Notes under the pieces: generated by a model | The model's database searches: none | The model's input: the letters and a program-made list of their open reading frames with translations, nothing else | Told to the model about the DNA's origin: nothing | Shown here: one piece after another, positions 9,846 through 20,802 of the stretch | Layout: every line of letters begins with the position of its first letter | Position numbering within the stretch: the stretch's first letter is position 1 | Source of the DNA: Phytophthora sp. 'mugwort' | Lineage: Eukaryota > Oomycota > Peronosporomycetes > Peronosporales > Peronosporaceae | DNA: 64,000 bases | NCBI GenBank assembly: GCA_033558025.1 | Contig: JAUCEF010000005.1 | Span: 7,998,001-8,062,000, forward strand | Direction: 5' to 3' | Program-made: the position numbers and the translations under genes

Positions 9846-12800
9846 CTCTCCCTTGATGTGCGTGCTGTTGCTTCCTCATTCTTCCATGCAAAGACCTATG
9901 ACGACCTATGACGAACTTGCGATGCTTGTCACGCGCTAGCGCCTTTGTCATGCCATCAGCAACCATCTCATCGGTTGGCTTGTACTCCAAAGTGATACCC
10001 GCGCACTCAATCTTCTCACGCAGAAAGTGGAACTTGATGTCGATGTGCTTCGTGCGTGTGTGATACACTGGGTTCTTGGTCAGTGCGATGCACCCTTAAT
10101 TATCTTGGTATATTTTCGTAGCACCTTGGTCCTTGTAGCCCATGTCCTTGAGCAGTAGTCGCAGCCACACAGTTTCTTGAGTCGCACTGTAGAGACTCAT
10201 GTACTCTGCTTCAGTACTTGATGTAGCCACAGTGGGTTGGCGCTTGGACTTCCACAATATCGCGCTGCCGTTCAAAAACAATACGTAGCCAGTAGTCGAG
10301 TGTCGCGTGTCAAGGTCGCCAGCCCAGTTTGCGTCCGCAAAACCCACAAGCTCTCCCTTGACCGAACCATTTAACACAACTCCGAGCTCTTGGTTCGTCT
10401 TCAAATACTTCAAAATGCGCTTCGCTGCCACCCAGTGGCTTTTGTTGTGGCGCTCGCAAAACTTGGCCACTTCACCACTGCGTATGAAATATCTGGACGT
10501 GTGCAAGTTGCCACGTACATCAGTGCACCCATTAGTTCGCGATACGGATACTTTGAGACGCACATATCATCGTCCGATACCGTGACCAGTCTCGAGTTGC
10601 TGTCAGCCGGCTTATACGTATCTTTGCATTTTTCCACACCAAACTTCTCTGAGAGTCGCTTAATGTACCCGCGCTGGTTCATCATGATGATTTTATTTTC
10701 ACGTCTGCCGTGGATCTCGATGCCGAGGTAATACTTGAGCTCTCCGAGTTCCTTGATGCTAAACTCGGACTTGAGCGTTTGCTTGATCTTCTCGATGTCG
10801 TGTTTCGTTTTGCCAAAGATCATCAAATCGTCCACATAGATATCCACGATTGTGTACTCGATGCTTGACTTTCGTGCATACACACACGGGTCTGCATCAG
10901 AGCGCTTGAAACCTTGACCTTCCAGGTGGCAATTTAGCTTGTTGTGTTCCATTGACGCGCCGCCTGTTTCGTGCCGTAAAGCGCTTTCTCAAGCAAACAT
11001 TTCTTGGTGGGGTTGGACTGGTCTTCGAAACCGTCCGGCTGGTCCATATAGATCTCCTCTTCGACATCGCCATACAGGAAAGCCGTATCCACGTCCACAT
11101 TTCAGCCTCCAGATCTTCTTCCGCTGCAACCGCCAATAACGCGTTTATCGACTCTTTCCGAGCAACTGGGGCAAACGTCTCGGTGTAATCGATACCTGGA
11201 CGCTGCGTGAATCCTTTAGCCACAAGCCGAGCCTTGAACTTCACAATGTTTCCTCTTGGATCGCGCTTGATCCGAAATACCCACTTGCACCCCAAGCCTT
11301 CTTCCCGGAGGGCATATCCACCAACTTCCAGGCGAGGTGGGTTTCTAGCGACTCCATTTCCGCTTCCATCGCACGCAACCACTCGCTCTTGTACCTGCTT
11401 CGTATAACTTAATCGTACGTCAAAGCACGCTCGCCGTCGTCTTCTTCGGCGTTAAAACGGTGGAGGGACTCGAACTCGCCCTCAAAGTCGTCTAAGTTAA
11501 CTCCCCACGCCGGTGCCGGGATATTCTTCTTCGTACCGTACCACACCGCGCCTCTTGCGTACCGGACGCACCATCCACTCTTCGTTGCCGTCTCTCCCCG
11601 GTGTACTTGAACCTCGGGTTGGTACAGAGTGGTTGGGCCGTCGTGATCGCTATGTGTGGGTCCTTCGTGTGGACTTCTTGCGCTTCTCCTTCGTCACGTG
11701 GGCATAGCATTCTGAACCAAGCACTCGCATGTGGTCCAAACGCGGTTTACGTCTGAACACGATTTCGAACGGACTTAAGTGCGGGTTGGACGTTGTCAGC
11801 AGCACGTTGTGGATATCGGTTGCAGTCATAATGGCTTCACACCAGAACGCCTTCCCTAATCCATTTTCTTGAGCATACACCGTGTCATTTCCACTAGCGA
11901 TCGGTTCATCCATTCAGCCATTCCGTTTTGCTGGGGGGTTGTACGGCACCGTGAACTCCTGCTTGATCGACTTCTCGTCACAAAGTGCCTCCATTTGTGC
12001 GTACGGTATTCCCCACCGTTGTCACTCCAAATCATCTTGATCTTCAACCCGGCGGTCTTCATATCCTTCCAAAACTTCGTGAACGCGTCTGGTACTTCAC
12101 TCTTCTTGCGCAGCGGGTAGATAGTGACGTAGCGGCTTTTCATCAGGATAAATGTAACTATGTACTTGAAGCCAGACTTTGACTCAGGAGTGATGGGTCT
12201 AAGAACACACCATGCTGTCTGTGCGTCTACTCTCCCTGGCTTCCAGCTCGTCCTTGCTGGAATTGAACGTCTTTCGCACTTGCTTTGCGGTTGCGCACAT
12301 TCCGCAAACTGGCCCGAGTTCAGCCTGCGTTGCACTCAGCCGCCCATCCTTGACCATTGTGTTCAGTGTACTGAACGAGCCATGTCCGAGTCGCCGATGC
12401 CAGAGTTCGATGTCGTCATCAGCCGCATGACACTCCTCGTTCGCTTCCGTGTTTAGGTACATTAGCTTTCCACACTTTCGCCCAGTAGCCACCAGTTGAT
12501 TATCGCGTTTCACAACACACTTCTCGCTGTCCATAGTCACAGTCATTCCGCGTGCTGTCGCAGCAGTCAGCGAGAACAGGTTCTTGCTCAAATCCTGAAC
12601 ATGAAGCACATTCTCCAGCCTAGCGTTGATCCACGAGCGACCATTCCACACTTGCAGAGTCACCGTTCCGAAGCCAATAACCTTCAACTCCGCGCTGCTC
12701 TTGGCACTTAAAACGCTTCGACCGTTCTGCACCGCTGTGCATTCACTGAATGCATCACGCGACTTGCACATATGTGCTGAAGATCCACAGTCCATGACCC

Positions 12801-13577
12801 AGTTCTCACTTGCAAATTGCTCAGTCGCGTTAAACGCGACGTTAGATTGGTCTTGAACTGGACCGCGCGAGTTCGAGTCCGACGGGCACTCTCTTGCGAA
12901 GTGACCCTTTTGGCCGCAATTGAAGCAAGCGCCAGCCGTCCCCTTCTTACGTCCGCCGCGCTGGTTCTTCTTCTTGTACGGCTGCTTCCCGTTGCTCTTA
13001 CCAGCAAGCAGCGTGGTCGCTTGCTCAATGTGTGTCGAGTCTTTCTGACGCACTTCTTCTGCGATCAGCTTGCTCACGAGGTCCGCCAAGCTGAACGTTG
13101 TCATCGACATGCGAAACGCTTGCACCAAGCTCTCGTAGCTTGCAGGTAGACTCCGCAGCATCGTCGCGCAGACGTCTTCCTCACTTGGACCGCAGTTTGC
13201 ATTCCTCATTTTCAGCACCAGCGTCTCCCACTCCATCACGTGATCCTTGATGGAGAAGGTGGTGTACTTGAACGCCGCGAACTTTTCCTTGAGCCACAAC
13301 CGATTCGCCATGTCTTGCGTACGATGGAATTTCTCCAGTCTTCCCCACGCGTCTCTCGCAGTCGCCGCGTCGATGACGTGCATCAGCTGCGAGTCCTCCA
13401 GGTTCAGCACGATCGCCGCGTACGCTTGCTGCTCCTTGACAGCAGTTACGTTGCCTTCGCCGGAGACCGCACTCCACAACCCCTGGGACATCAGATACAT
13501 CTTCATTTTGTAGCTCACAGCGCGTAGTTGAACCCGTCGACGGCCTCGACCTTGAACTTGGAGTCGTCTGAGCTCAT
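9846..13577 (-). pseudogene. Copia Gag-Pol polyprotein, frameshifted
   Basis: Starts MSSDDSKFKVEAVDG at 13577. A one-base loss near 13528 shifts frame, after which Gag continues (YKMKMYLMSQGLW..). Then come a CCHC knuckle (CFNCGQKGHFAREC), a protease remnant where the expected D-S-G reads WVMDCGSSAHM, the pre-integrase (LWHRRLGH), the integrase core with SDNGGEY and PQQNGMAEWMNR, RT ([13 protein letters not shown]; catalytic YVDD at about 10,840) and RNase H (FADANWAGD, TSSTEAEYMSL). At least five frame breaks and a stop (TAA after KIYQDN at about 10,096) separate the pieces, so this copy makes no full polyprotein. Breaks lie near 12,200, 11,860, 11,400, 10,950, 10,410 and 10,096. Confidence 0.93.
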
Positions 13578-13581
13578 AACC
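13566..13581 (-). other. Primer binding site, half-tRNA(iMet) type
   Basis: Immediately after the 5' LTR the element reads GGTTATGAGCTCAGAC. GGTTATGAGC is the complement of the anticodon stem-loop GCTCATAACC of initiator tRNA-Met, the internal primer position known for Drosophila copia and Ty5, not the tRNA 3' end. The Gag start codon (ATG at 13577) lies inside it. Confidence 0.75.
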
Positions 13582-13933
13582 TAAAAGTAGGAGAGGAAGA
13601 GCGTGCGGGGCGGGGCGAGTCGATGAAGAAGGATTCTTGGCGAGGTTGCAAAACCAAAAGTGAGTGGGATTGATGTCGTTATTGTTCTCCACCTTCCTAG
13701 CTCATTTCTTCTACTGTCTTTGCTACGGTGAGTTTTCTAATCCCATCAGGTATCCCATATGTATAGTGGGGAAATGCAAAAGTTGTCGTCAAAGCGAGGC
13801 TCGAACCCGCTAACTGCTGGCTCGCATAGAGAGACTAAACCAGCTGAGCTATAGAAAGCATTTGGTCTAGTAATCATGAACGCGTATCGATACCAAAAAC
13901 CGCATACTCACGCAAACCCACACATGCGCAACA
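13582..13933 (-). repeat. Copia 5' LTR (352 bp, internally shortened)
   Basis: Matches 9450-9801 almost base for base with few substitutions. It lacks the first 44 bp of the 3' LTR; both the missing part and the kept part begin with TGTTG, so a deletion between short direct repeats explains the difference. The TTCAT target duplication still abuts it. Confidence 0.92.
13797..13851 (-). promoter_or_regulatory. tRNA-like pol III boxes inside the 5' LTR
   Basis: Same arrangement as in the 3' LTR: A box TAGCTCAGCTGG (13851-13840) and B box GGTTCGAGCCT (13807-13797; one change from the other copy). The boxes read in the same direction as the element's own transcript. Confidence 0.68.
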
Positions 13934-14271
13934 TTCATCACATTGCAGTAACGCGCTGTATGTCGACGAGGAACTTTCAAGAGGTATGCGAATACCTTTC
14001 CGACTTCGTTCTCGCGGTTTCTTCAACGTCTTTACATGCGTACAGGTTTTGTAGTCGATCGGGAGTCCAGAGCTTCAAGGACACAGGGGCCGATCACCCC
14101 GACTTACCGTCTCCCGTCAGCAGTCAAGGGGTGTATTTGTCCAACCAGGCTACGGAAGTCGATGAGTATGACCTCGCTGAGTTGCAAGACCCAAACCAGC
14201 GTCGCCCGATAACTGGCATCTCCAAAACCATTGTGCATTTAAGGGCGCCCCGAACTCGTGACGAGGCCTGG

Positions 14272-14377
14272 AAGGTGATACATGTACTTAAGCAGCCACT
14301 GACGATCAAGGAGAAGAAGTTTACAAGGTGATACATGTACTTAAGCAGCCACTGACGATCAAGGAGAAGAAGTTTAC
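14272..14377 (+). repeat. 53-bp tandem duplication
   Basis: Two identical 53-bp units (14272-14324 and 14325-14377) beginning AAGGTGATACATG. As 53 is not a multiple of three, the second copy throws the reading frame of the surrounding transposase remnant. Confidence 0.95.
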
Positions 14378-16252
14378 ACGCATATATTTATCTGGTGTGC
14401 GCCGTGACGAAGACACGGAAAAGATCTATATGCATCACCGCAAACACATCCAAAGCGAAGAACCACATGATTCTGGCTCATCCCAGTCAAGAGCTAGCAG
14501 ATATAAAGAACGTGAATACGGGGGGAAGCGGTCGGCAAAGTTTACGATGGCTGAGAACACTGGAGACCTGGAAAATAAGGCACCAGGAGCAGACGGACGT
14601 GAGAGCAAACGCCAAAAGCAGCTTTGGTAGCCCACAAGAACCCAGACATCCGGGCATAGTGCACGCTGATTAGTTCGAGATGGTACGTATTGATCATGGT
14701 TGCTGTTGCTAAATACGACTATCTGACTAAGTGTTATACTTCGTAGGGCTCCAGTTCAATATGTCGCGAACTGCGGCACTCCAGACTCTCTTTTGTGGCC
14801 TGCCGGAGATGATAAAGTTATCCCGCCTTCTGCCAAAACTTATAATGACATTTTGGACAAGCACTATAGTGTGTTTCTAGAGGAAACGGCCTCGTAGCTG
14901 GAATCGGAGTTTGAGTTGTTGTTCGGTCTGCGGTTCCGGAACCTGATGCATGACCTATATATTAACACATCCAAACCTGTTTTGTAGGGTTTGCTTCATT
15001 TATCGACCACAATTGGGTATCCCGACACTTAGCGCTTCTTGTTCTGCCCAAAAATGATGGACACGACTCGGTTAATGTAGCGGGGCTAATCAACCGTAAT
15101 GTAAAGGCGCTGTTCGAGCTGGATGTGGAGACCGCCGTGAAATTTACCACCACAAACACGGCGGCACACCCGCAGCTCGCAAGGTCTCCAAGCACTTTGA
15201 CACGACGCTGCAGACGGACTGTGCCATGCACTGTTTGAATCTTTGTATTGGTTGCGGAGTCGGCCTGAAAGAGAATGTACAGAACACGCTTGTTGTAGAC
15301 CCAGTCACGAAGGAAACGAGGAAGGTGCGCGTCTTCGTGACGAAGGACGGTGAATTTGTGAAGGGTCTAAGCTAATTTGTAATCTTCGAGCCTCAACAAG
15401 TACTTCACTAATAGCAAGGCCGTTCACCGAGGCCATCATCTGTCCGAAGTCCAGCGATTCCACGGACTACCTGAACTCGCCTTCTGATCGACGTTGATGT
15501 ATGTGTTGCATCTGTTGTGGAGTTTTTCGAACGTTCAATTCTGAACTACACTGTGTACAAGTCGTATTTTCATAGTGTCAAAGACGCCAGAAACGACAAG
15601 GCCGCCTTCACGTGTATTATTGAATCTGAATGGGGGCTGGTCATTGAAATGGAGGCAATAGTACATCGTGTGGCTGAACTTGCGCGAGTGGAGTCACAGG
15701 CAGCTAACATGCTATCGTCGACAACGTACGTCTTGCTTCGAGTGGCATCCGCTAGGGCTCATACAAGTTCGTTGCCTATCAACTGAGCGGCCTCCGAGAT
15801 GAGGACACCAACGAGGCGAGTTTCCCACGGTTTAGCTTACTTTCGACAACATATCAGACCTTGGACACCGCTGCATTGCCCAGACGCTGCATCAAATCGC
15901 TATCAGGCTGCCGAAGCCCTCGATGCAGATGGGGATAGCATTGCTGCTTGACCCCCGTACCAAACGACGATCAGCAAAAACTATCTCCGGATTCCCGACA
16001 CTCCGAAGCCCACACTGACAGCATCATGAAGGAGACAGAAGAGCTTTTATATCTGGAACATCGCGAAATCTACAGACTGATGATACATCAGATGCATCCA
16101 TTTCTCCAAGCTACGAGGTGCTAGATGCCTCGGAAAGCGAGATGAATATTTTGTGTTGGGAAGAAGTCTCTCAGAAAATGGAGCAAGACTTTGCAGATTC
16201 GATGCAGAACATGGATGCCGATGTTGTCATGGATAAGTGGCTAGCTCTTCGT

Positions 16253-16313
16253 GTGGAATGGACCGAAGTGACGAAGAACCAATACACTTCTTCGTCACTT
16301 CGGTCCATTCCAC
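16253..16313. repeat. Perfect 26-bp inverted duplication, 9-bp spacer
   Basis: 16253-16278 and 16288-16313 are exact reverse complements around CCAATACAC. They lie inside the hAT pseudogene and interrupt its coding frame, so one arm is a copied-back duplicate rather than a functional hairpin. Confidence 0.95.
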
Positions 16314-16652
16314 GTAGACGAACGTAATGCTGTGCTTGATAAACTATCAATGCCTCGGGAGAATGGTAAACGAGTCTGGAATGTAGAGCGGCTGTGCCAA
16401 TACATTGACGTCCGTCCATGGTTTGTGGAAACTGACGAGGTCGCCTTTTTTCCGACGATTTCGATGGTGGCTCGAGTGTGGTTGGGGCGCTGCTCTTCGA
16501 CTGCCTTTCAAGAGAGGGTGTTCTCGACTGGTTCCTTTGTCATGAGCCCTCTCTGCACTCGAAAAAGCAACGAACGAGCCCAGAGGCAGTTAATCCTACG
16601 TCACAACCGCGAGGAGATTGAGAGCATGGAGAAGTGCAAGCGAAATTTGTGA

Positions 16653-19417
16653 TAGGTCGATTGTAGTTTACTATTAGTAGTTTTAATAGTAATTATCTAT
16701 ATAGTAGCAGTCAAAGGTCCCATCATTAGTTGGGGACGAAGTCCCCCCCATTTACAATCGTGTGTCTCTGTTTTATGCTATTTCTTATCTCTATTTTTTT
16801 TCTCACCTCTACTCGAATGAGACATGAACGGTTAGGGTTGGCATCTAGAATCGTTTGCCAGGGGGCACCTTTTTTTTTCGCAGAAAGCTTCTACTCACGA
16901 ACTCCTCCTCAAAGAGTATGAGACCGTATGGGATTAATGTTTTTGTAGCTAGTCGAACTAGGGCACCCCGTTGCAGGTAGAGATGCCATTAAAGTGGGGG
17001 TACACGATTTAGCTCCCATACTAAACGCTAATCCGCAGGAGCGGAGACCCAGTACGTGACTATAGGCTAACTTGTTACGGGTTAGCAGGTGTGAGCCACG
17101 ACCAAAACGCCACCTAGCCCTGGGAATAGCTACGGTTTATAGCAGGGAGTTAGCGTTCATAGTCGCAATTAAGGGTGAGATAGCGGTATCGATCGCAACA
17201 ACTCGCGGATTTAAACAAACTGCATCCACAAGGCGCGCGTGTCGTGCTCGTCCTTGGTGATATATTTGGCGGCACCCAGCGTCTTCTTCTCCGTTATGGA
17301 CCCAGTCATGCAGGACCAGGTCTCTGTGGACTTGGGCGAGGCTTGATCGCCGGATTTGCCATCGTGCTGGTTCCCACCCCGTACTCCTACGCTGGCTGGG
17401 TCAACATCAGCGAAAACATACACGGCAACGATACGCGACCAGGTGGCCGGAAAATTCATGCCTCTCGGGAACACATCTGAAACATGATAGTACTGAGCTC
17501 TTGATATCTTCACGGGTATGATCTGCCGGATCCTGCATGCATCGACCGCGGGCACGTCCTCCAGCGATGTCGTTATCATGACAGACCGGAAGCTGTCTTC
17601 ACTGATGGCAGGTCCTCGGCGACCAAAATCGTGGTGCATGTGGTGCACGTGGTGTTTGTGCTTAGCGTCGTCGTCTAGCGCGCGACGCCCACCTACCGTA
17701 GTATCCGCTGCTACTGCTTAGTGTGGCAGTGGGAGTTGGCGGCCGACATAACCGCAATTTTACCTCCCACTGCGATCTTATGAAGTAGATGTTTTCTACA
17801 AAGGTAGTAGAATAATTCATGAGTGCTCAGCTTGGGCGGGGACGTCGGACTGCAATGGCGAAGCCGTTGATGGATGTCGGCCCCCTGAGCAACTCGACGG
17901 AACAACGCGACCGAGATGCTCCGTCACTAGTAATAATTACTATTTATAGAAAATCCACCTTACTATCAATCCCTGGTCACAGTACGTTTTTGAAATTAAA
18001 TATTTTTAAATAGACCGTGGTGTGGAACACCAACTTCATTTCAAGCTGAAAGGTAACATCTTCAACATGTCAATGAGCCAGGCGGTAATGGCGTTTAATG
18101 GGTATTCATATTCCTGCTGTAAGGATCAATATGATCAATCAATTTAAGCAATGACGTTACGTTGGTTTGTGTAGTCAAACGAGCGGATGGATCAAGTGGC
18201 AGCCAGCGAGTGATATTATATTTGGCACGAGTGATATTATATTTGGCACGACGACGTAGACTACCCTGTCCTATCCAGGAAGGCTGCTGTTTTGTATGTA
18301 AGCGTATCGTACAAAAAGAGCGTCGCTGGACGGATACCAGTGTAACATAAAGGGAAAAGCTCACACTGAAATGCAGGCCAACGTGGCACTCCAAATTGTC
18401 CTTTCATGGAGACGACAGCAACTTACGAAGCGAAGTCCGACAAAGTTGCCTAAGAGGATCGAATGCTTAGGTGTCAACTGAGCGACGATCGTACTGTTGT
18501 GAATGCTGTGGACATTGCTCGTTGATCTCTCTCGTAATGACCTGCTACTATCGGATAGTACCGTGCTTACAGCTTCCTTTTGGGCCCAGTCATACTCGTG
18601 TTGTCGCCGACTGCAGCCTGGAAGTACGCCACCCTCGTCTTTCCAGCGTCTGCATCCACGGTGTGTGCCAATACGCTGGCGCTGGTGGATTTCGCTCGAA
18701 AGAAATCGCCTCTCGCTGTCCGCTGGTTCAACGCTTCACTCAAACAAGTCAAAGCATCTGGTAGAGATGTCCTTTGGAACCTTACGATACGGGCAGCTGG
18801 TACAGCACGCATACGAGCGCATTGCGGCATCCTCAGCGCTGTCTGAGTAAAGTACTTTAAACTCCTGTTGGGAATGAGTGTTAATAGACTTGACGTCGTG
18901 TTTTCGGTGTTTCCTGTTGCTATCTTGATGACACGGAGTTTCCGGAGTTTCTTAGTGAGCAGAAAGTCACTTTGCGATACGTCCATGGAGACACAGGCCA
19001 ACAGTTACAGTCGCAGTGACTACAGTCTGGCCCGATAGTGACTAGTTCTAGGCGCTATTCATACAAAAGGCATCATCTTGTCAGTATAAGCCGGTCCGGA
19101 TGTATCTTGGAAGACATGGAAGAGTTATGGCTCGCGTTGTGGATAAGTGGAACCATCGGGTTAGTGTATGGGTGCAGCTGGTTCTGGAGCACTAAGGCTG
19201 GCGGCGTCCCATGCTGTTGGTAGAGAGACGCTCACCGCCCTTCCGGATTCGTTTGCTCGTCAATGGGTTGTCGGTGAGGCGCCGGACGGGTGTTCATTCT
19301 TAAAATTAGGTCAGGCGAGTACAGGCGTGGCAAGAAGGAAGGAGAAAGGAGCAGGAGACCTGTAACGCCAAACTGCTTTACTGCATCTTCCAGTTAAGAA
19401 GACAGCAACAGGTCAGC
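16653..19417. other. Repeat-rich spacer, no gene recognised
   Basis: 2.8 kb between the hAT remnant and the next host gene. A short palindrome GGGGACGAAGTCCCC lies near 16,732, and a 21-bp unit is duplicated in tandem at 18,207-18,248 (CGAGTGATATTATATTTGGCA). Open frames at 17,211-17,648 (-), 18,503-18,850 (+) and 18,567-19,001 (-) reach 115-145 residues without motifs I recognise. They may be pieces of old elements or of an unrecognised gene. The last 300 bp should contain the promoter of the gene at 19,418. Confidence 0.5.
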
Positions 19418-20444
19418 ATGGAATCAGCTCGCAGGTTGCTGTTAGTTGCAGCCTTGGTACTCGCCATTACAGCAGGTACGCATAACGAAATACCAGCATA
19501 AAGTTGATTAACTGCCCGAGCTAACTCGTGTACATTGCTTTCTGGGTTGTGTAGATGCACGCACGGACGCAGCAGAGTCGACCCTGACGCTCTCTCCTGA
19601 CGCAGGTTCCCTCATCTCCACGCGGGATGACTCGACCACGACCGGTTCTTCGTCGAGTACCACGGTCATCGGTAGTGCCGCATTGGACACCACTAAAGAA
19701 ACAGAAGTCCCAGCTGCCAGCACTGAATCAGCTGCAACTTCTGCGTCTGATAGCGACGATGCCCCTTCAAGCGCCTTCGCAACGGTTAGCCCAGGTTGGC
19801 CGTCGGACCCCAGTACTCCTGATACGGCATCTCAAACTGATGCTGCTATCACTGCAGCAGCATCATCGTCATCGTCCAAGTCGTCGGCAGCTTCCGTTGA
19901 TACTCTGAACAACAGTGATGGTGAGTTGAACACTGGCAACTCGTCCAGTATGGGCACGATTCTTCCAGCCGTCTTTGGAGCCCTTGCCTGTGTTGGTGCA
20001 ATTGTCATGGCTGTTACGTATAAGAAGAGGCGTGACTCAAACAGTGAGCACAACGCTAGCAACCGTCCCAGCTCCGACTGCGAATACACAGGTGGTGCGG
20101 ACTTCACCCCGGACAACCGAGCACTTAGCGCAGTACAGGAAGACGACGTCCCGATAGCAATTAAGGTTCTAGGAACACAGAGCAGTGCCGATATGACTGC
20201 ACCTCCCGCGATCGCCGATTTCACAGGGACCAACTCGTCTGCAACTTCATCGTCCCCATTCGGAAGCACCCGCTGCAAGGCACGAGTGAGTTCTCCAGTT
20301 CCGAGCTTCTATTCGAGTAGCGAAACCAATACGGAGTTCCAGAACACTTGCCAGCGCCACGAAGGAGGTAGCAACGTGGTGCTCACTTTTAATGAGGTGC
20401 CGACCGATTCTTCTAAGCGTGCGGCGCCCCAAGTTCAGCTGTAA
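19418..20444 (+). CDS. Ser/Thr-rich type I membrane protein
   Basis: Two exons, 19418-19475 and 19555-20444, with a 79-nt intron (GTACGC..GTAG); 315 residues. Exon 1 encodes the signal peptide MESARRLLLVAALVLAITAG and the cut site falls near the splice join. Residues about 25-150 are dominated by Ser, Thr, Ala and Asp (mucin-like, likely O-glycosylated), a single membrane span lies at about 153-175 (TILPAVFGALACVGAIVMAV), then YKKRR as stop-transfer and a 140-residue Ser-rich cytosolic tail. No RXLR, LFLAK or enzymatic domain is visible. The layout resembles a cell-surface sensor or wall-anchored protein; function unknown. Codon use and GC match neighbouring host genes. Confidence 0.8.
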
Positions 20445-20802
20445 ATAATGCGTATCGGTCTCCTGCTACTTGCAACGGCGTCCTTAGCGGCGCCACTTTA
20501 ATTGTTGTGGTACATGTACAAAGCGTAATGTATGGCAGGTTCGTTGTGTCAATGCTCAATACACCAGTCTTGTGTGCAAACTTTGCTCTTATCATCTATA
20601 GAGATATCATAGAAGTTTACTCAGATACCGAAAAGGAGTTAGCCTAGTTTCAGATTTGCACACGATGTTTGTTAATTAAATTCACAACACAATGTAAATT
20701 CAGAAAACATACCATGATGATTTCGAATCGGCTCGGTCGTCCCGGCTCCTCTTCAGCTCTGCTCACTTGCCTAACTTCTCTCCTTCTCCCCCTTCTTCGT
20801 TT
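20445..20802. other. Convergent 3' spacer
   Basis: Tail-to-tail spacer between the membrane protein gene and the CLK kinase gene. AT-rich near 20,600-20,720. No gene seen. Confidence 0.6.

Larger units (their letters stand above)
9450..13933 (-). mobile_element. Ty1/copia LTR retrotransposon, complete ends, decayed coding
   Basis: Two near-identical terminal repeats (9450-9845 and 13582-13933) enclose a minus-strand Gag-Pol. The host target TTCAT is duplicated exactly outside both ends (9445-9449 and 13934-13938), which fixes the boundaries. LTR ends are TGTTG..CTTTTA in element sense. A polypurine stretch AAGGGAGAG precedes the 3' LTR near 9847-9855, and the primer site abuts the 5' LTR. 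The domain order Gag, protease, integrase, RT, RNase H identifies copia rather than gypsy. The element lies between a zinc-finger-like remnant and a hAT pseudogene and may have split one older transposon. Confidence 0.95.
13939..16652 (+). pseudogene. hAT-family transposase remnant
   Basis: Pieces of one transposase in several frames. At about 14,990-15,290 lie FIDHNWVSRHLAL and, after a shift, LQTDCAMHCLNLCIG (the hAT C..H-LNL region). At 15,480-15,790 is VVEFFERSILNYTVYKS. At 16,330-16,650 is the hATC dimerisation block, FFPTISMVARVWLGR then SSTAFQERVFSTG, ending at TGA 16,650-16,652. Stops and shifts, a 53-bp tandem duplication (14,272) and a 26-bp inverted duplication (16,253) break it. 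The region 13,939-14,640 is open in part (..TKTIVHLRAPR.. style) but not diagnostic. TIRs were not found. The family call rests mainly on the C-terminal block. Confidence 0.78.

Noticed and set aside
17211..17648. 145-residue minus-strand ORF as a gene
   Set aside because: No motif, no plausible promoter or splice pattern, and no biased codon use that I can argue for in a repeat-rich spacer.
18500..18850. Possible kinesin motor fragment (LLSDS..; VLSPTAA.. ALVDFARK)
   Set aside because: The resemblance is to a few residues in two frames and no P-loop or switch motif is present nearby.
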